Origin: Cerasicoccus maritimus
Lineage (GTDB): Bacteria > Verrucomicrobiota > Verrucomicrobiia > Opitutales > Cerasicoccaceae
NCBI GenBank assembly: GCA_031296935.1
Contig: JAVDPD010000036.1
Location: forward strand, 1 to 48,055
Reading direction: 5' to 3'
DNA length: 48,055 nt
Part shown: in pieces, positions 23,987-33,237 of the stretch
How the letters are laid out: the number at the start of each line of letters is the position of its first letter
Position numbering within the stretch: the first letter of the stretch is position 1
Program-made: the position numbers and the translations under genes
The notes under the pieces: model-generated
What the model was told of the DNA's origin: nothing
The model's database searches: none
Seen by the model: the letters and a program-made list of their open reading frames with translations, nothing else

Positions 23987-25875
23987 GGCTGCGCCTCCGC
24001 CACCGCAATTGCATTGAGGTTTTGATAAAACGCAGGCTCATCTGGGTTTTCCAGAATCAATGCCTCAGTCAATGAGCGCGCACGCTCCCAATCCTGATCC
24101 TGATAAGCCAGACGAGACAAAAATAACTTCGCGTCCATCGACTCCGCCACAATTGATTCATAAATTTCGCGCGCACGATCCAGATTCCCCTTCGCTAGCG
24201 CAAGTCGCGCATTCATCTCCGCGCCGACAACAGTCTTCGCCCATTCAGGGTTTATCAGGACAATTTCTTGAACCGCAGCCCACTGGCTATCGGTCGCAAA
24301 ATGCACCGCTAGTAATGTCGCAGCTCGCTGTCCAATTGCATCGGGCTCCTGAACAAGTTCCTCCCAGATTCCTACTGCCTCATCTGGTTTTCCGGACAGC
24401 CAAAGCAAATCCGCACGGAGCAGTTCATTGGTCGGCGTCTCGCTTCCCACATTCAATCGTTCCAACGCTGAGTCAACTGACTGGATCTGACGTCGAGCCT
24501 GCGCTTGCCCATAAACATACCAGTCGGGTTCCCCTGCCGCAACTCGATCAAAGGCGACTGCTGCCGCCAGCCAACCTTCCGCCAAAAAGCAAGCTGACCA
24601 CACAGCATTCCCCGTAATGAATTCCATCGTGGGCGACTCTGCGTTACCACCCACCTCGGAAAGCTGCTGATAAAATTGGTGCGTCTCTGCACTACCAAGC
24701 ATTGGTAAAACAGTAACCGGCTCACCACTACGCATTAAGAGCAGCGCACTCATGGCCTGCTTTAATTTAGGCGCCCACGTGCGCCGGGCAAATGGATCAG
24801 TCCGCAATAAAATCAGGGCCTGCGTCTCATTGCCGTCTAGCAAAGTCTGGAGCAAGCGCAGCCAGAATGTTTCTTGGCGCTGCTCAAGTATTCGGCTCGC
24901 ATAAGGCAGCTCAGCAAAATCTTCTTTGTCCCACCATTGGTCATCTGGCAAGCTCGACAGGTAGTGAGTGTATTCTACGAATGGCCCCTCTAACGGTGGG
25001 GGGGGAACCGCCGGGCCAACTCCTGCCAAACGTCGCCAAAACCAAGCCTTGATCCAAAATTCCGGCACCGCTGTCTTGTCATAGCCCTGATTCCAGGTTT
25101 CGACTGCCAAGGCATATTGCTCACGCCGACGGTAAAACTCCGCCAGTTGATCCCAAAAGAGCGGAGAGTCTGGCGCCAACAACAATGCACGGGCATAATC
25201 CGCACGCGCCGCCTGCCACTGCCCAAGGCTTTCCAGAATCTGCCCCCGAAACGCCAGGGCATCAGGATGGTCAGGAGCGCTTCGTACGGCTGCGTCGACC
25301 TGCCTCAACACCTCACGAGGGTTATCTGTTGACAGCATTGACAAGCGCAACAGGCGATTCGATTCATCTTTCCCCCTGAGCTGGCGTTCAGATAATAGAT
25401 CACGCGCTTCCGCAATTTTACCGGCGACGATCAATGCATCCGCTTCCAAAAACAACCATGCAGCATCCTGGTCGGCCTCCCCCTGCCAACGCTCAAGAAT
25501 GGAGGCATAGGCTCGATCATCACGTTCATGCATTGCGGCGCGCGCAAGCAGGAGCGCCTCATTTTCCGATTCATTGGCACCTAATTGACCACTGCGCAGT
25601 TGACGCACGGTATAGGCATCACTGTTAGCAATCGCGTGCTCCAACTGAGCTGTGTCAATCTTTGCCAGCCAATCATCACGCTGCGCATCATCCGGCAAGT
25701 GCTCGGCAAGTAAACGAACTCGGGAGTAATCCTGCGCATTCCATGCTTTTGACAGGTTGGCCTCAGTTTGTTCCTGAAGCTGATTCAGCGTGTGTGAACG
25801 CCAAATCCATAAACCAACAATCAGGGCAGCGATGAAAGTAGTTAGCAGAGCAACGCGTATGACCAATTTGGGCAT
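23983..25875 (-). CDS. Membrane-anchored TPR-repeat protein
   Basis: This 630-aa protein has an N-terminal membrane anchor (about 8-25, ALLTTFIAALIVGLWIW) and a long alpha-helical body. Several segments have TPR-like spacing (DHPDALAFRGQILESLGQWQAARADYARALLLAPDSPLFWDQLAEFYRRREQYALAVETWNQG is the clearest, about 215-280) and another lies near the C-terminus (DRAREIYESIVAESMDAKLFLSRLAYQDQDWERARSLTEALI). TPR proteins are frequent in exosortase/EPS loci and are thought to scaffold synthesis complexes in the periplasm. It overlaps exosortase by 4 nt. The 83-nt gap upstream suggests a possible internal promoter. Confidence 0.85.
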   Translation of the reverse strand: MPKLVIRVALLTTFIAALIVGLWIWRSHTLNQLQEQTEANLSKAWNAQDYSRVRLLAEHLPDDAQRDDWLAKIDTAQLEHAIANSDAYTVRQLRSGQLGANESENEALLLARAAMHERDDRAYASILERWQGEADQDAAWLFLEADALIVAGKIAEARDLLSERQLRGKDESNRLLRLSMLSTDNPREVLRQVDAAVRSAPDHPDALAFRGQILESLGQWQAARADYARALLLAPDSPLFWDQLAEFYRRREQYALAVETWNQGYDKTAVPEFWIKAWFWRRLAGVGPAVPPPPLEGPFVEYTHYLSSLPDDQWWDKEDFAELPYASRILEQRQETFWLRLLQTLLDGNETQALILLRTDPFARRTWAPKLKQAMSALLLMRSGEPVTVLPMLGSAETHQFYQQLSEVGGNAESPTMEFITGNAVWSACFLAEGWLAAAVAFDRVAAGEPDWYVYGQAQARRQIQSVDSALERLNVGSETPTNELLRADLLWLSGKPDEAVGIWEELVQEPDAIGQRAATLLAVHFATDSQWAAVQEIVLINPEWAKTVVGAEMNARLALAKGNLDRAREIYESIVAESMDAKLFLSRLAYQDQDWERARSLTEALILENPDEPAFYQNLNAIAVAEAQP

Positions 25876-25958
25876 ATCGTCACACTAGATAATCTACGAC
25901 CCGAAATCAACTATGACTTTAATAAATTTAAACAATCAAAAGTCATCAATCCTTGACC
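25876..25958 (-). promoter_or_regulatory. AT-rich gap with a hairpin between the PEP-CTERM and TPR genes
   Basis: This is the largest gap inside the leftward operon. It holds an 8-bp inverted repeat (ATGACTTT at 25913-25920 and AAAGTCAT at 25939-25946) around an 18-nt AT-rich loop. No T-run follows. It could be a processing site, a weak attenuator or an internal promoter region for the TPR-exosortase part; the -35/-10 candidates on the minus strand are poor. Confidence 0.3.
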
Positions 25959-26810
25959 CTACATTTTACACCCTACTTCTGCATAAGCCAAATCTGGGTC
26001 TCGGCGACGTGCCAGATACAGTACGCCTGCGGTAAATAACCCCATGATCAGCCATGTGGAAGGCTCTGGGTTCGCCAGATAAGCCACATTGGCGGCGCCG
26101 ATATCCACTGCAAACAGGAGGTCGTTATAATCCTTGTCCCCACCACCATAAAGGTCTTCAAAACCAATCAACAGATAAGGGCTGCCATCCTGCGCCAAGC
26201 TGACTGTATGGACCAGCCCGTCGACGTTCACAGAAGTATCAGTAGACCAAACCAGCGAACCGCCATAGGCCCCATTTGCGATGAGGAAGAAATCTAATTG
26301 CGTGCCCGCTTCGAGCACACCCAAATCCACGAAGTCACCAGGCATCAACGGAGCCGATTTCGAACGCCAAGTGGTGGTGTCGCCATAAGTGTAATAGCTA
26401 TTGACGCTGGATGCGTCCGGGAAAATCAGCATGGGTTCGCCGGAATCAACCGAACCACCCTCGGTATTGAAACCAAGCGTATTATGGTAGCCTGCCCCTT
26501 CACCCAGAAAATAAATGCGCACCGAAGCATCGTTATGTAAATAGAGCTTCGACGGGTCTAAACTGATCGTAGAAAGATTGGACACCGATTGGGACTCGCT
26601 GAGGTTCGCATCGATGAAGCTAAGCATATCGGGTAAGACATCAGCTTGAAACTGAGCGGAGTCTGCATCCGAGCCGGCCTGCATAACTGGCGATACAATA
26701 TCCAGATTATAGGGGCGCACATTTGACTGCACCGAGAGCTCAGTTTGTGCTGAAAGTTGAGCTGTAATTCCGAAGAAGAGGAGTGAGGATGAGATATGGA
26801 TAATTTTCAT
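25959..26810 (-). CDS. PEP-CTERM sorting-domain protein with a DUF4114 domain
   Basis: A 283-aa exported protein. The signal peptide is about residues 1-22. A DUF4114-like beta domain ends in the hallmark IGFEDLYGGGDKDYNDLLFAV (about 220-240). The C-terminus carries a PEP-CTERM signal: NPEPSTW, a hydrophobic helix (LIMGLFTAGVLYLA) and RRR. Unusually, about 13 more residues, including a Cys, follow the RRR cluster. It is presumably the substrate of the exosortase encoded three genes downstream and would be displayed on the surface or matrix. It lies between the flippase and TPR genes, and it is the only PEP-CTERM gene in the window. Confidence 0.9.
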   Translation of the reverse strand: MKIIHISSSLLFFGITAQLSAQTELSVQSNVRPYNLDIVSPVMQAGSDADSAQFQADVLPDMLSFIDANLSESQSVSNLSTISLDPSKLYLHNDASVRIYFLGEGAGYHNTLGFNTEGGSVDSGEPMLIFPDASSVNSYYTYGDTTTWRSKSAPLMPGDFVDLGVLEAGTQLDFFLIANGAYGGSLVWSTDTSVNVDGLVHTVSLAQDGSPYLLIGFEDLYGGGDKDYNDLLFAVDIGAANVAYLANPEPSTWLIMGLFTAGVLYLARRRDPDLAYAEVGCKM

Positions 26811-26839
26811 GATAAGAGTTAGTTAATATTACTTAACGA

Positions 26840-28351
26840 CTATAAAGTCATTTCCTTAATTAATTTTCGGGAAAACCAGAGCCAAGGAACTCCTGCAACC
26901 GCCCCTCGCCACCCTAAAGACCACAAACTTCCGTCATCAGGAAATGGCGCAAACAGCTGTAGAAAGATCACCACAGCAGCAAAAGCACCTAAAGGCCAAA
27001 CACTTCCGTTGCCATGAAAAGCCAGAAAATTCCCGAGCCTCAATTCTACGGAACGCAATGCAATCGGCAGGATGAAAAACCAACCAATCAACGCAGTTGG
27101 AATGAGCGTTCCCAGCGCAACGCCAAGAATTCCCAACGGAAAAACCAAGGCCAAGCTGACAGTGACATTCAAGACTGCATCAATTATTGATAGACGTAGC
27201 AGCGATTTTTCATGTCCACACATCATCAAGATTCGCTTCGTGCAGCTATTGGTTAATTGCGAACTATAGATGGCCAGCAACAATGCCTGCCCCACCCAAT
27301 ATGCCTCCACGGGGACCTTCTCCAAGCCCGTTAACAGGCGTATCAACCCATCTAGGTAAACCGCTGATAGCACATAAGCAGGCGTAACGCAGACAAAGGT
27401 TAGCCGCGAGCTCCGCAAGAGCAATTCGCGTAAACCAGCATCATCGCCACTAGCCTTGAGCTGGGCTGCGGCGGGTGACAATGCCGCCTGCAATTGAACG
27501 CTGAAAAGGTTAAGCATTTCGCCCATTTTAAAACCAGCCTGGTAGATTGCTACAGATGCTACGCCTACCGTTAAGCTGATCACAAGCTGGTCACTTTTGG
27601 CCATGATCAAGTTGCTAAACGTGATCAGGTAAGCGGCAATGGAGAAACTCATTTGCGCCTTCACGGAACGCCACTCAAACAACCGTGGCGCGAGCGAAAG
27701 CTTATTGATCAATTTGAAAGCAAAGAACGCCGCGAAGATATTGGGAATCAGGCTAGAAATAACGCTAATCGCCATGAGCGCCGGGAAAGGCCAATTCAGC
27801 GCCAATGCCGTGACGATCACCGAAAAGTGGAGAATCGTATTGCCGACGCCTACCCAGTTCGCGAGGTCAATACGCTGCAAGCCGCGCAAGACCTCCGGGA
27901 ACAAGCCCAGCGGAAAAGTCAGCGCCATGCCAATGAAGAATATAATGTACGCGCGACTGAAGGCGCTCCAGTCATCCGGCGACACAGACACTGCTTCCAT
28001 GAAGTAAGGCCTGAGAAGCAGAAAGGTCACCACCAGCCCAATGGCAAGCCCCACGAAGGTCCAAAATATTGTCGCAAGTAGACGGTTTAAACCTTCGTAG
28101 TCACCCTGCGCCATCTTTTCGGCCACTGCTTTTTGTGCCGTAAATCCAAAACCAAAATCAAGTAAAACACCGTAGCCAAACAGAGACCAAAGCAACGACC
28201 AAAAGCCGAATGCTTCTTCGCTTAACCCGCTGAACAATTGGCGAAAGAGGATCAGGCCTAGGATCAACCTCAGGACCACTTGCACATAGCTACTGCCGGT
28301 GTTGGCCCAGAAGCGTCGTTTCCACTCAGGCTTACCCTCTCCGTCAGCCAT
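26840..28351 (-). CDS. Polysaccharide flippase, Wzx/MVF-type
   Basis: This is a 503-aa protein with about 12-14 hydrophobic segments and the MATE/MVF layout of lipid-linked oligosaccharide flippases (WANTGSSYVQVVLRLILGLILFRQLFSG at the start; AIYQAGFKMGEMLNLFSVQLQAALSPAAAQL in the middle). It would move undecaprenyl-linked repeat units across the inner membrane for the Wzy-like polymerase. I chose ATG 28351 because GGGAGG lies six bases upstream and the start overlaps the glycosyltransferase stop by 8 nt. The open frame extends to a GTG at 28438, which would add 29 residues lacking membrane character. Confidence 0.88.
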   Translation of the reverse strand: MADGEGKPEWKRRFWANTGSSYVQVVLRLILGLILFRQLFSGLSEEAFGFWSLLWSLFGYGVLLDFGFGFTAQKAVAEKMAQGDYEGLNRLLATIFWTFVGLAIGLVVTFLLLRPYFMEAVSVSPDDWSAFSRAYIIFFIGMALTFPLGLFPEVLRGLQRIDLANWVGVGNTILHFSVIVTALALNWPFPALMAISVISSLIPNIFAAFFAFKLINKLSLAPRLFEWRSVKAQMSFSIAAYLITFSNLIMAKSDQLVISLTVGVASVAIYQAGFKMGEMLNLFSVQLQAALSPAAAQLKASGDDAGLRELLLRSSRLTFVCVTPAYVLSAVYLDGLIRLLTGLEKVPVEAYWVGQALLLAIYSSQLTNSCTKRILMMCGHEKSLLRLSIIDAVLNVTVSLALVFPLGILGVALGTLIPTALIGWFFILPIALRSVELRLGNFLAFHGNGSVWPLGAFAAVVIFLQLFAPFPDDGSLWSLGWRGAVAGVPWLWFSRKLIKEMTL

Positions 28352-29492
28352 CAGCAACCTCCCGGTAAACCGCTTCACAGCGCTCGGCAACGTTGTCCCA
28401 GCGGTATTGCGCAGCCCACTCGATGCCCTGCTTGACACGTAGCGCCCGTTCTTCAGGCGACAAGCCCCCCAGCAGCGTTAGCGCCTCAAAAATCGAATCG
28501 ACTGACATCGGGTCAAATCGTATTGCGGCCGGCCCGTTGATCTCTCGCAGACTTGTTGCATCTGAAGCAACGACCAGCGTTCCACAAGCCTGCGCCTCGA
28601 TCACCGGGAAGCCGAACCCCTCCATCAGCGAAGGGAATGCCAGAGCCTCTGCGGCGCTATACCAAAGCGGCAACTCATCATCGTCTACAAAACCAACCAT
28701 GCGAATTGACTCACGATGTGCGGACCGCTCGCAGGCCTCATCAATTACTTCCTTACCATGCCAAGGCGCCCCGCCCAAGACCAGCTCCCAATCACTGCCG
28801 CCCGCTTCAAGAAAACGTCCAAAAGCCTCTATGAGGCGTACATGATTTTTCGCAGGATGCTCAAAGCGCGCAATGTATATGAGGTATGGTTTCGCCAGTT
28901 GATGCTTTTTCCGAAACTGCTCCAGCTGCATTGCAGGCGGCGGTTGAAAACAGCTGTGGTCAATGCCGTTCGGAATCACGCGCAAGTTCTCTTCATTCAC
29001 TCGCAGGTAGCGCTGAATATCCTCGCCCGCAGTGGCGCTAACTGCAATGACTCGGTCCATTCTACGTGCAATCCACGGAACAATTTTGCGCCCAAAGAAA
29101 CCGCGTAGTGCATCGTATTTGTCCGCGAGAATAAACGGCGCGCAATCATGAATCGTCGCCACTTGCGCAGTTGGGCAGCTCATCATCATCCGGCGATAGC
29201 TCGGGATGTGCACTACATCATAGCCCCCCCGCTTCACCAAGCCCGGCAGCATCGCTTGGTGCCACAACAGATTTTTTGCGCCACCTCGCGCGCTTTCCGG
29301 AATGCTCACCCATTGCGCCGCAGTGATCTTGGGAAAATGCTCCCGATCGGAATCCAAGCCAGCGATGTGCAGGTCGATGCCCCGATCAAGCAAGGCATCC
29401 GCCAATGCGATCACATAGCGCCCCACACCTGAGCGCCCACCTTGAATCATTCCTGCTGAAAGCAATACTTTAATGGCCTGCCTTCCGTTCAT
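28344..29492 (-). CDS. Family 4 glycosyltransferase
   Basis: This is a 382-aa GT-B enzyme when started at ATG 29492 (MNGRQAIKVLLSAGMIQGGRSGVGRY), which has GGAG just upstream; the frame is open for 48 more codons upstream, but those overlap the GT26-STAS gene. Motifs are GRSGVGRYVIALADAL in the acceptor half, VIAVSATAGEDIQRYL in the centre, and PSLMEGFGFPVIEAQACGTLVVASD (E-x7-E) in the donor half, resembling mannosyltransferases of the WbdA/RfaB type. Overlaps are 23 nt with the upstream gene and 8 nt with the flippase. Confidence 0.9.
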   Translation of the reverse strand: MNGRQAIKVLLSAGMIQGGRSGVGRYVIALADALLDRGIDLHIAGLDSDREHFPKITAAQWVSIPESARGGAKNLLWHQAMLPGLVKRGGYDVVHIPSYRRMMMSCPTAQVATIHDCAPFILADKYDALRGFFGRKIVPWIARRMDRVIAVSATAGEDIQRYLRVNEENLRVIPNGIDHSCFQPPPAMQLEQFRKKHQLAKPYLIYIARFEHPAKNHVRLIEAFGRFLEAGGSDWELVLGGAPWHGKEVIDEACERSAHRESIRMVGFVDDDELPLWYSAAEALAFPSLMEGFGFPVIEAQACGTLVVASDATSLREINGPAAIRFDPMSVDSIFEALTLLGGLSPEERALRVKQGIEWAAQYRWDNVAERCEAVYREVADG

Positions 29493-30921
29493 GATGCTCC
29501 GGCAAAAAAGACTCCATGCAAAGCAGACTGACAACGCGCCGGACCGGCGGTGAGGGATCAACGAGCTCGACTGCGCCACCCCGCTCAAGCAGTTGACGAC
29601 GCACAACCAGCAACGAAGTGATGCCACTGCTGTCAATAAAGGTAACCTGCGAGCAATCCAGCAACAGTCGTTTTACTTGAGGATTCGCCTTTATCAGCGT
29701 TTGCAATTTGCTGGTCAATAGATGCGCGTTGGATTTGTCATACCACTTGTCCAGCTGAAACCGTATCGTGTCCGCCCCAGTCTGAGACATTTCCGACTCG
29801 GTCAACCAAGCGCTGAACGCCTGTTCGTCATCCAGAAATTTGAACAAAGAATCGAGCCGTACAGCCTTCAGTGTGCGCATAACCGTATCCGAAGGCTTCA
29901 GCAGTCCCAGCGCTTGCTTGGCCTCCCGCGCATTACGCGCCATCCCCGCCAAGGCCCCCATTCCAGCGCTATCCATGAAGTCTATGCCGCTCAAATCCAA
30001 CAACACAGGCTTCTCCCAATTCTCCGGCATGGCCAAAGTCTCCAGTGTCGCACGCTCCACGCTACCACTCCAAACAAGCTTCAAGAAATTCGCCGGTTCA
30101 GACTCGATTGACTGGCCTGTGGACACCTGCTCGACCGTGCGTCGACGTTGTGTTAGCAACTGCTTTAGCGTGACCCAACCAAGAAATAGAAAATCACGAG
30201 CGTAGCGCCCCAGCAAACGCTTCGGGTTGGTGCCCATTCGCCAAAGCCACTCCATGCCCGTACGTTGCATCCAGATTGGCGCGCGAACTTGCTTGCCCGA
30301 TACAAAGTCCAGCGAAGCGCCAATGCCAATGCTTAGCGACGCCCCAGTTCGCTGGTGAAAGAGGTAAATCCAATCTTCCTGCTTGGGACAGCCCAAGGCA
30401 ACGAGCAGTAAGTCCGTTTTTGCGTCACGAATGCGTTGAATGACGCCATCGTTGTCCCAATCCTGTATTTTGCCCATGGGCGGCGATTCATAGCCGGCAA
30501 TCGTTAGCTCCGGCATTTTATCGCTAAGAATCTGCACCACTTCGCCCAGTGTCTTTTCATCGCTACCGAAGAAGTAAACACGCTTCTTCTTTTCCGAGCA
30601 GATCTGGAGTAATCTCGGCGTCAAGTCCGAGCCTGCTACGCGCTCACGCAGCGGATGCCCCAAGACCTTGGAAATCCAGATCAACGGCATGCCATCACAG
30701 ACAACGCGTTTCGCGAAAAAAAGTATTTTGCGCAGATTTTCATTTTCATATGCCTGCGCCGCAAAATCCACATTTGCCGTCACGAAATATACCTGCTGCG
30801 TAGAATCCAAGGCAAATCGACACTCGTCTAAAGCCTCCTCCATCGTCAGATCATGGAAGGGCAACCCGAGGAGCACAGCAATCGGTGGCTCGGCCGGATC
30901 AAGTGATTTTGGGGGACTCAT
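29470..30921 (-). CDS. WecG/TagA/CpsF-type glycosyltransferase (GT26) fused to two STAS domains
   Basis: This 483-aa protein starts at ATG 30921, overlapping the upstream stop as ATGA. Residues about 13-255 are a GT26 enzyme: TANVDFAAQAYEN, RVVCDGMPLIWISKVLG, LLLVALGCPKQEDW and GIGASLDFVSGKQVRAPIWMQRTGMEWLWRM. GT26 enzymes add a sugar such as ManNAc to a lipid-linked acceptor. Two STAS (anti-sigma-antagonist-like) domains follow: one around LLDLSGIDFMDSAGMGAL (D317-S318-A-G) and one around LLLDCSQVTFIDSSGITSLL (D430-S431-S432-G). These D-S-x-G motifs carry the Ser phosphorylated by RsbW-type kinases in STAS partners. Such a kinase/phosphatase is encoded at 39575-41296. A direct post-translational switch on the glycosyltransferase is inferred. 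Confidence 0.92.
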   Translation of the reverse strand: MSPPKSLDPAEPPIAVLLGLPFHDLTMEEALDECRFALDSTQQVYFVTANVDFAAQAYENENLRKILFFAKRVVCDGMPLIWISKVLGHPLRERVAGSDLTPRLLQICSEKKKRVYFFGSDEKTLGEVVQILSDKMPELTIAGYESPPMGKIQDWDNDGVIQRIRDAKTDLLLVALGCPKQEDWIYLFHQRTGASLSIGIGASLDFVSGKQVRAPIWMQRTGMEWLWRMGTNPKRLLGRYARDFLFLGWVTLKQLLTQRRRTVEQVSTGQSIESEPANFLKLVWSGSVERATLETLAMPENWEKPVLLDLSGIDFMDSAGMGALAGMARNAREAKQALGLLKPSDTVMRTLKAVRLDSLFKFLDDEQAFSAWLTESEMSQTGADTIRFQLDKWYDKSNAHLLTSKLQTLIKANPQVKRLLLDCSQVTFIDSSGITSLLVVRRQLLERGGAVELVDPSPPVRRVVSLLCMESFLPEHHERKAGH

Positions 30922-32132
30922 GAGACAGGCATCAATGTGTTGAGTTTCTGCGTTAACCGCTGCCCCAAAGCAGCCCATGTATATTCACTGAGCACCTTAG
31001 AGCGACCAGCCTTCGAGAGCGATTCACGCAAATTGAAATCGTTAGCCAAACGCTCGCAGGCCGTAGCAAATGCCTCAGCCGTATCGGCCAGCAATAAGTG
31101 TTTTTCGTGCTCCAAGTCCAAGCCCTGAGCACCAAGCGTCGTGGATACCACCGGATTGCGCATGGATAGCCCCTCCACTATTTTTAGCCTTGTACCACCG
31201 CCGATTCGCAAAGGCACGATCTGCATCCACGCCTGCTGGTAATAGGGCCGAACATCGGGCACCTCACCGATAAAATTGACCCCAAACCGCTCCGCAAAGC
31301 CCTTCACTTCGGGCGTTGGATTTTTACCGACAAGCATCAACTGGTATTCCGGCAGCTTCGCCAAAATCGCATCGTGGATCGCCTCAAAATACCAGCGCAT
31401 GGCGTCGATATTTGGTGTGTAATCCAGCGCGCCGCAAAACAACGCGCTCGGCTGCTCCGTCGGCTTGGGCAACCAATCATCAGCATTAAAAAAGTCAGTA
31501 TTCGCCCCGTTCGGTAAAACGAATACTTTGCCTGGTCGCTTCAAGCGCTCATCGAGAAAATCTTTATCCTCCAAACCACACACGACCTCTAACTTCAGTT
31601 GCTCAATCACTTGACGCTCAGCACGCGCAATTTTGTACAAATTCTCACGCCGCATAAAGCGCCCCCATGCCGAGTCATTCAATGTCACCAGCTCCTCTTT
31701 TTGGAAAAGCCAATCCACCCGGCTTCGATCCATCACGAGACATTCATGGCCAACGAAATGCTTTTCAACGTACGGCCACAAAACGATATCGACCCAGAAA
31801 ACGCAGTCGTAGGCGCGCCCCAAAATAAACTCCTCCAATTCTTCATCGACCGAGTCAGACCACCAATGCCGAATGGTTGTTGGCGTCTGATTCCAAACTC
31901 GGTCCGTCCAAAAAGATGGCCAGGGAGGATGCTTAAATTGACTGAACTTTACTCGATCGCAAAATCCCTCAAAACGACTTTGATGCTGGAAGTCTTCAGC
32001 TTCGGACGACAGACAAAACAGATCAACGTCATACGCCCGCGCCAGTTGCTCAGTCAGGTGGTAAACTCGCTGGAAGGTGCCCCGTCGAATAGGAAATGGC
32101 ACATAAGGCAATATAACCAGCATTCGTTGCAT
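30918..32132 (-). CDS. Glycosyltransferase (GT4-like, GT-B fold)
   Basis: This 404-aa protein has the layout of the GT4-like family that often starts MLVILPYVPFPIRRGTFQRVYHL. The C-terminal donor domain has SALFCGALDYTPNIDAMRWYFEAI, NFIGEVPDVRPYY and VPLRIGGGTRLKIVEGLSMRNPVVSTTLGAQG, with the E of the signature in KIVEGL. It lies 4 nt after the nucleotidyltransferase-like gene and overlaps the GT26-STAS gene by 4 nt. Sugar specificity is unknown. Confidence 0.9.
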   Translation of the reverse strand: MQRMLVILPYVPFPIRRGTFQRVYHLTEQLARAYDVDLFCLSSEAEDFQHQSRFEGFCDRVKFSQFKHPPWPSFWTDRVWNQTPTTIRHWWSDSVDEELEEFILGRAYDCVFWVDIVLWPYVEKHFVGHECLVMDRSRVDWLFQKEELVTLNDSAWGRFMRRENLYKIARAERQVIEQLKLEVVCGLEDKDFLDERLKRPGKVFVLPNGANTDFFNADDWLPKPTEQPSALFCGALDYTPNIDAMRWYFEAIHDAILAKLPEYQLMLVGKNPTPEVKGFAERFGVNFIGEVPDVRPYYQQAWMQIVPLRIGGGTRLKIVEGLSMRNPVVSTTLGAQGLDLEHEKHLLLADTAEAFATACERLANDFNLRESLSKAGRSKVLSEYTWAALGQRLTQKLNTLMPVS

Positions 32133-32136
32133 GACA

Positions 32137-33237
32137 CTAACTGTAATAGCTCCACCAAGTTTCGTAAATAGCTGATATCGCTTTTAAATCAGTTTTTTCA
32201 ATCGGGATAAATTTGCGGACCAATTTCATGTCTGGAGACGACGAATTCAACAGTGTCAACGCGCGCATCAAAGCTCCCCGAGGGTAGTCTGCTACAGGAC
32301 GCAACGCTGAACCCCGCTTCAAGCGATCACGCAAAGCCAACAGTAAACAGCGCAACCTTCCCTCATGACTAAACAACCTACCACTCCATACGGCGTAAGC
32401 TGTAACATCTCGAAATTCACAACCCACACGCTGACTTTCTACACTTAAAAACGCCTTGATCCACAATCGGCGAAGGCGCTCATTTTCCACGTTTAAATCC
32501 ATATCTTGCGGCGGATTACATGGACGTTGCTTAAACGCCACGCCCGCCGCGTGTAGCTCCCGCATTTCCTCCGATGCCAGAGGGGGATCCAATTGCGCAA
32601 AACGCGCTCCACGGACTTCACAGAAGGCGTCATGCTGTCCAGCCATGCAAAGCAATGCGTCACCCAAGGCAAGCGATAGCTTCATGTGTTGCCTGTAAAT
32701 AAACCCACGCGCATCGACATCATCCAGCTGACACCGCGCAAAAAACAAACCGGAACCGCGATTCCAAAGCAGGCGTGTTGCTTCGATGGGTTCAATTAAT
32801 TCCGGGGACATCTTCGATGCCCATTCGGCGAGGTAATCCTCAGGCCCCATGACCACAAAATGCCCCATCACCAAATCGAAAAACATCATCGATTGTTCGG
32901 CACCTTGTAGCTTCTCTGGCCTCAGGCAAGTCACCTCGACATCGATCCCCAGCGCAAGGCTCTCGACCCGTTCCAATTCTCTCACACTACTGAGCAGCTC
33001 GGGATCTTCCGGCTGAGTCGTAAAGAGGAAATAGTCCAAGTCATTATAGAGCGCAGGTTCACTTCCGCCTAAGTAGACACCGCCTTCCCCACGGCCATAG
33101 CCACCTCCGAGGATAAGCGATTCGATCTTCCCTTCAGGCAATGCCGCAAAGTGCTCGCGCGTACGCACGAGATGATCGTCCATCCTTTTCAACAGGTCAG
33201 GATAGCTCCCGTTGAAGAAACGGTTCATGGAGTTCAA
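32137..33237 (-). CDS. Nucleotidyltransferase-fold protein of unknown function
   Basis: This 366-aa protein shows a polymerase-beta/MNT-type active-site pattern near the N-terminus: ESLILGGGYGRGEGGVY followed about 13 residues later by YNDLDYFLF, corresponding to the hG-G/S...D-x-D motif that binds metal and NTP. A third acidic residue could be in GIDVEVTCLRP. The remainder is helical without recognised domains. It is embedded between the STAS gene (4-nt overlap) and a glycosyltransferase gene (4-nt gap). Possible roles are nucleotidylation of a cluster protein or of a small molecule for repeat-unit synthesis; nothing decides between them. I do not recognise a named family. Confidence 0.75.
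   Translation of the reverse strand: MNSMNRFFNGSYPDLLKRMDDHLVRTREHFAALPEGKIESLILGGGYGRGEGGVYLGGSEPALYNDLDYFLFTTQPEDPELLSSVRELERVESLALGIDVEVTCLRPEKLQGAEQSMMFFDLVMGHFVVMGPEDYLAEWASKMSPELIEPIEATRLLWNRGSGLFFARCQLDDVDARGFIYRQHMKLSLALGDALLCMAGQHDAFCEVRGARFAQLDPPLASEEMRELHAAGVAFKQRPCNPPQDMDLNVENERLRRLWIKAFLSVESQRVGCEFRDVTAYAVWSGRLFSHEGRLRCLLLALRDRLKRGSALRPVADYPRGALMRALTLLNSSSPDMKLVRKFIPIEKTDLKAISAIYETWWSYYS

Noticed and set aside
28352..28438. GTG start adding 29 residues to the flippase
   Set aside because: The added part overlaps the glycosyltransferase gene and a good Shine-Dalgarno fits ATG 28351 instead.
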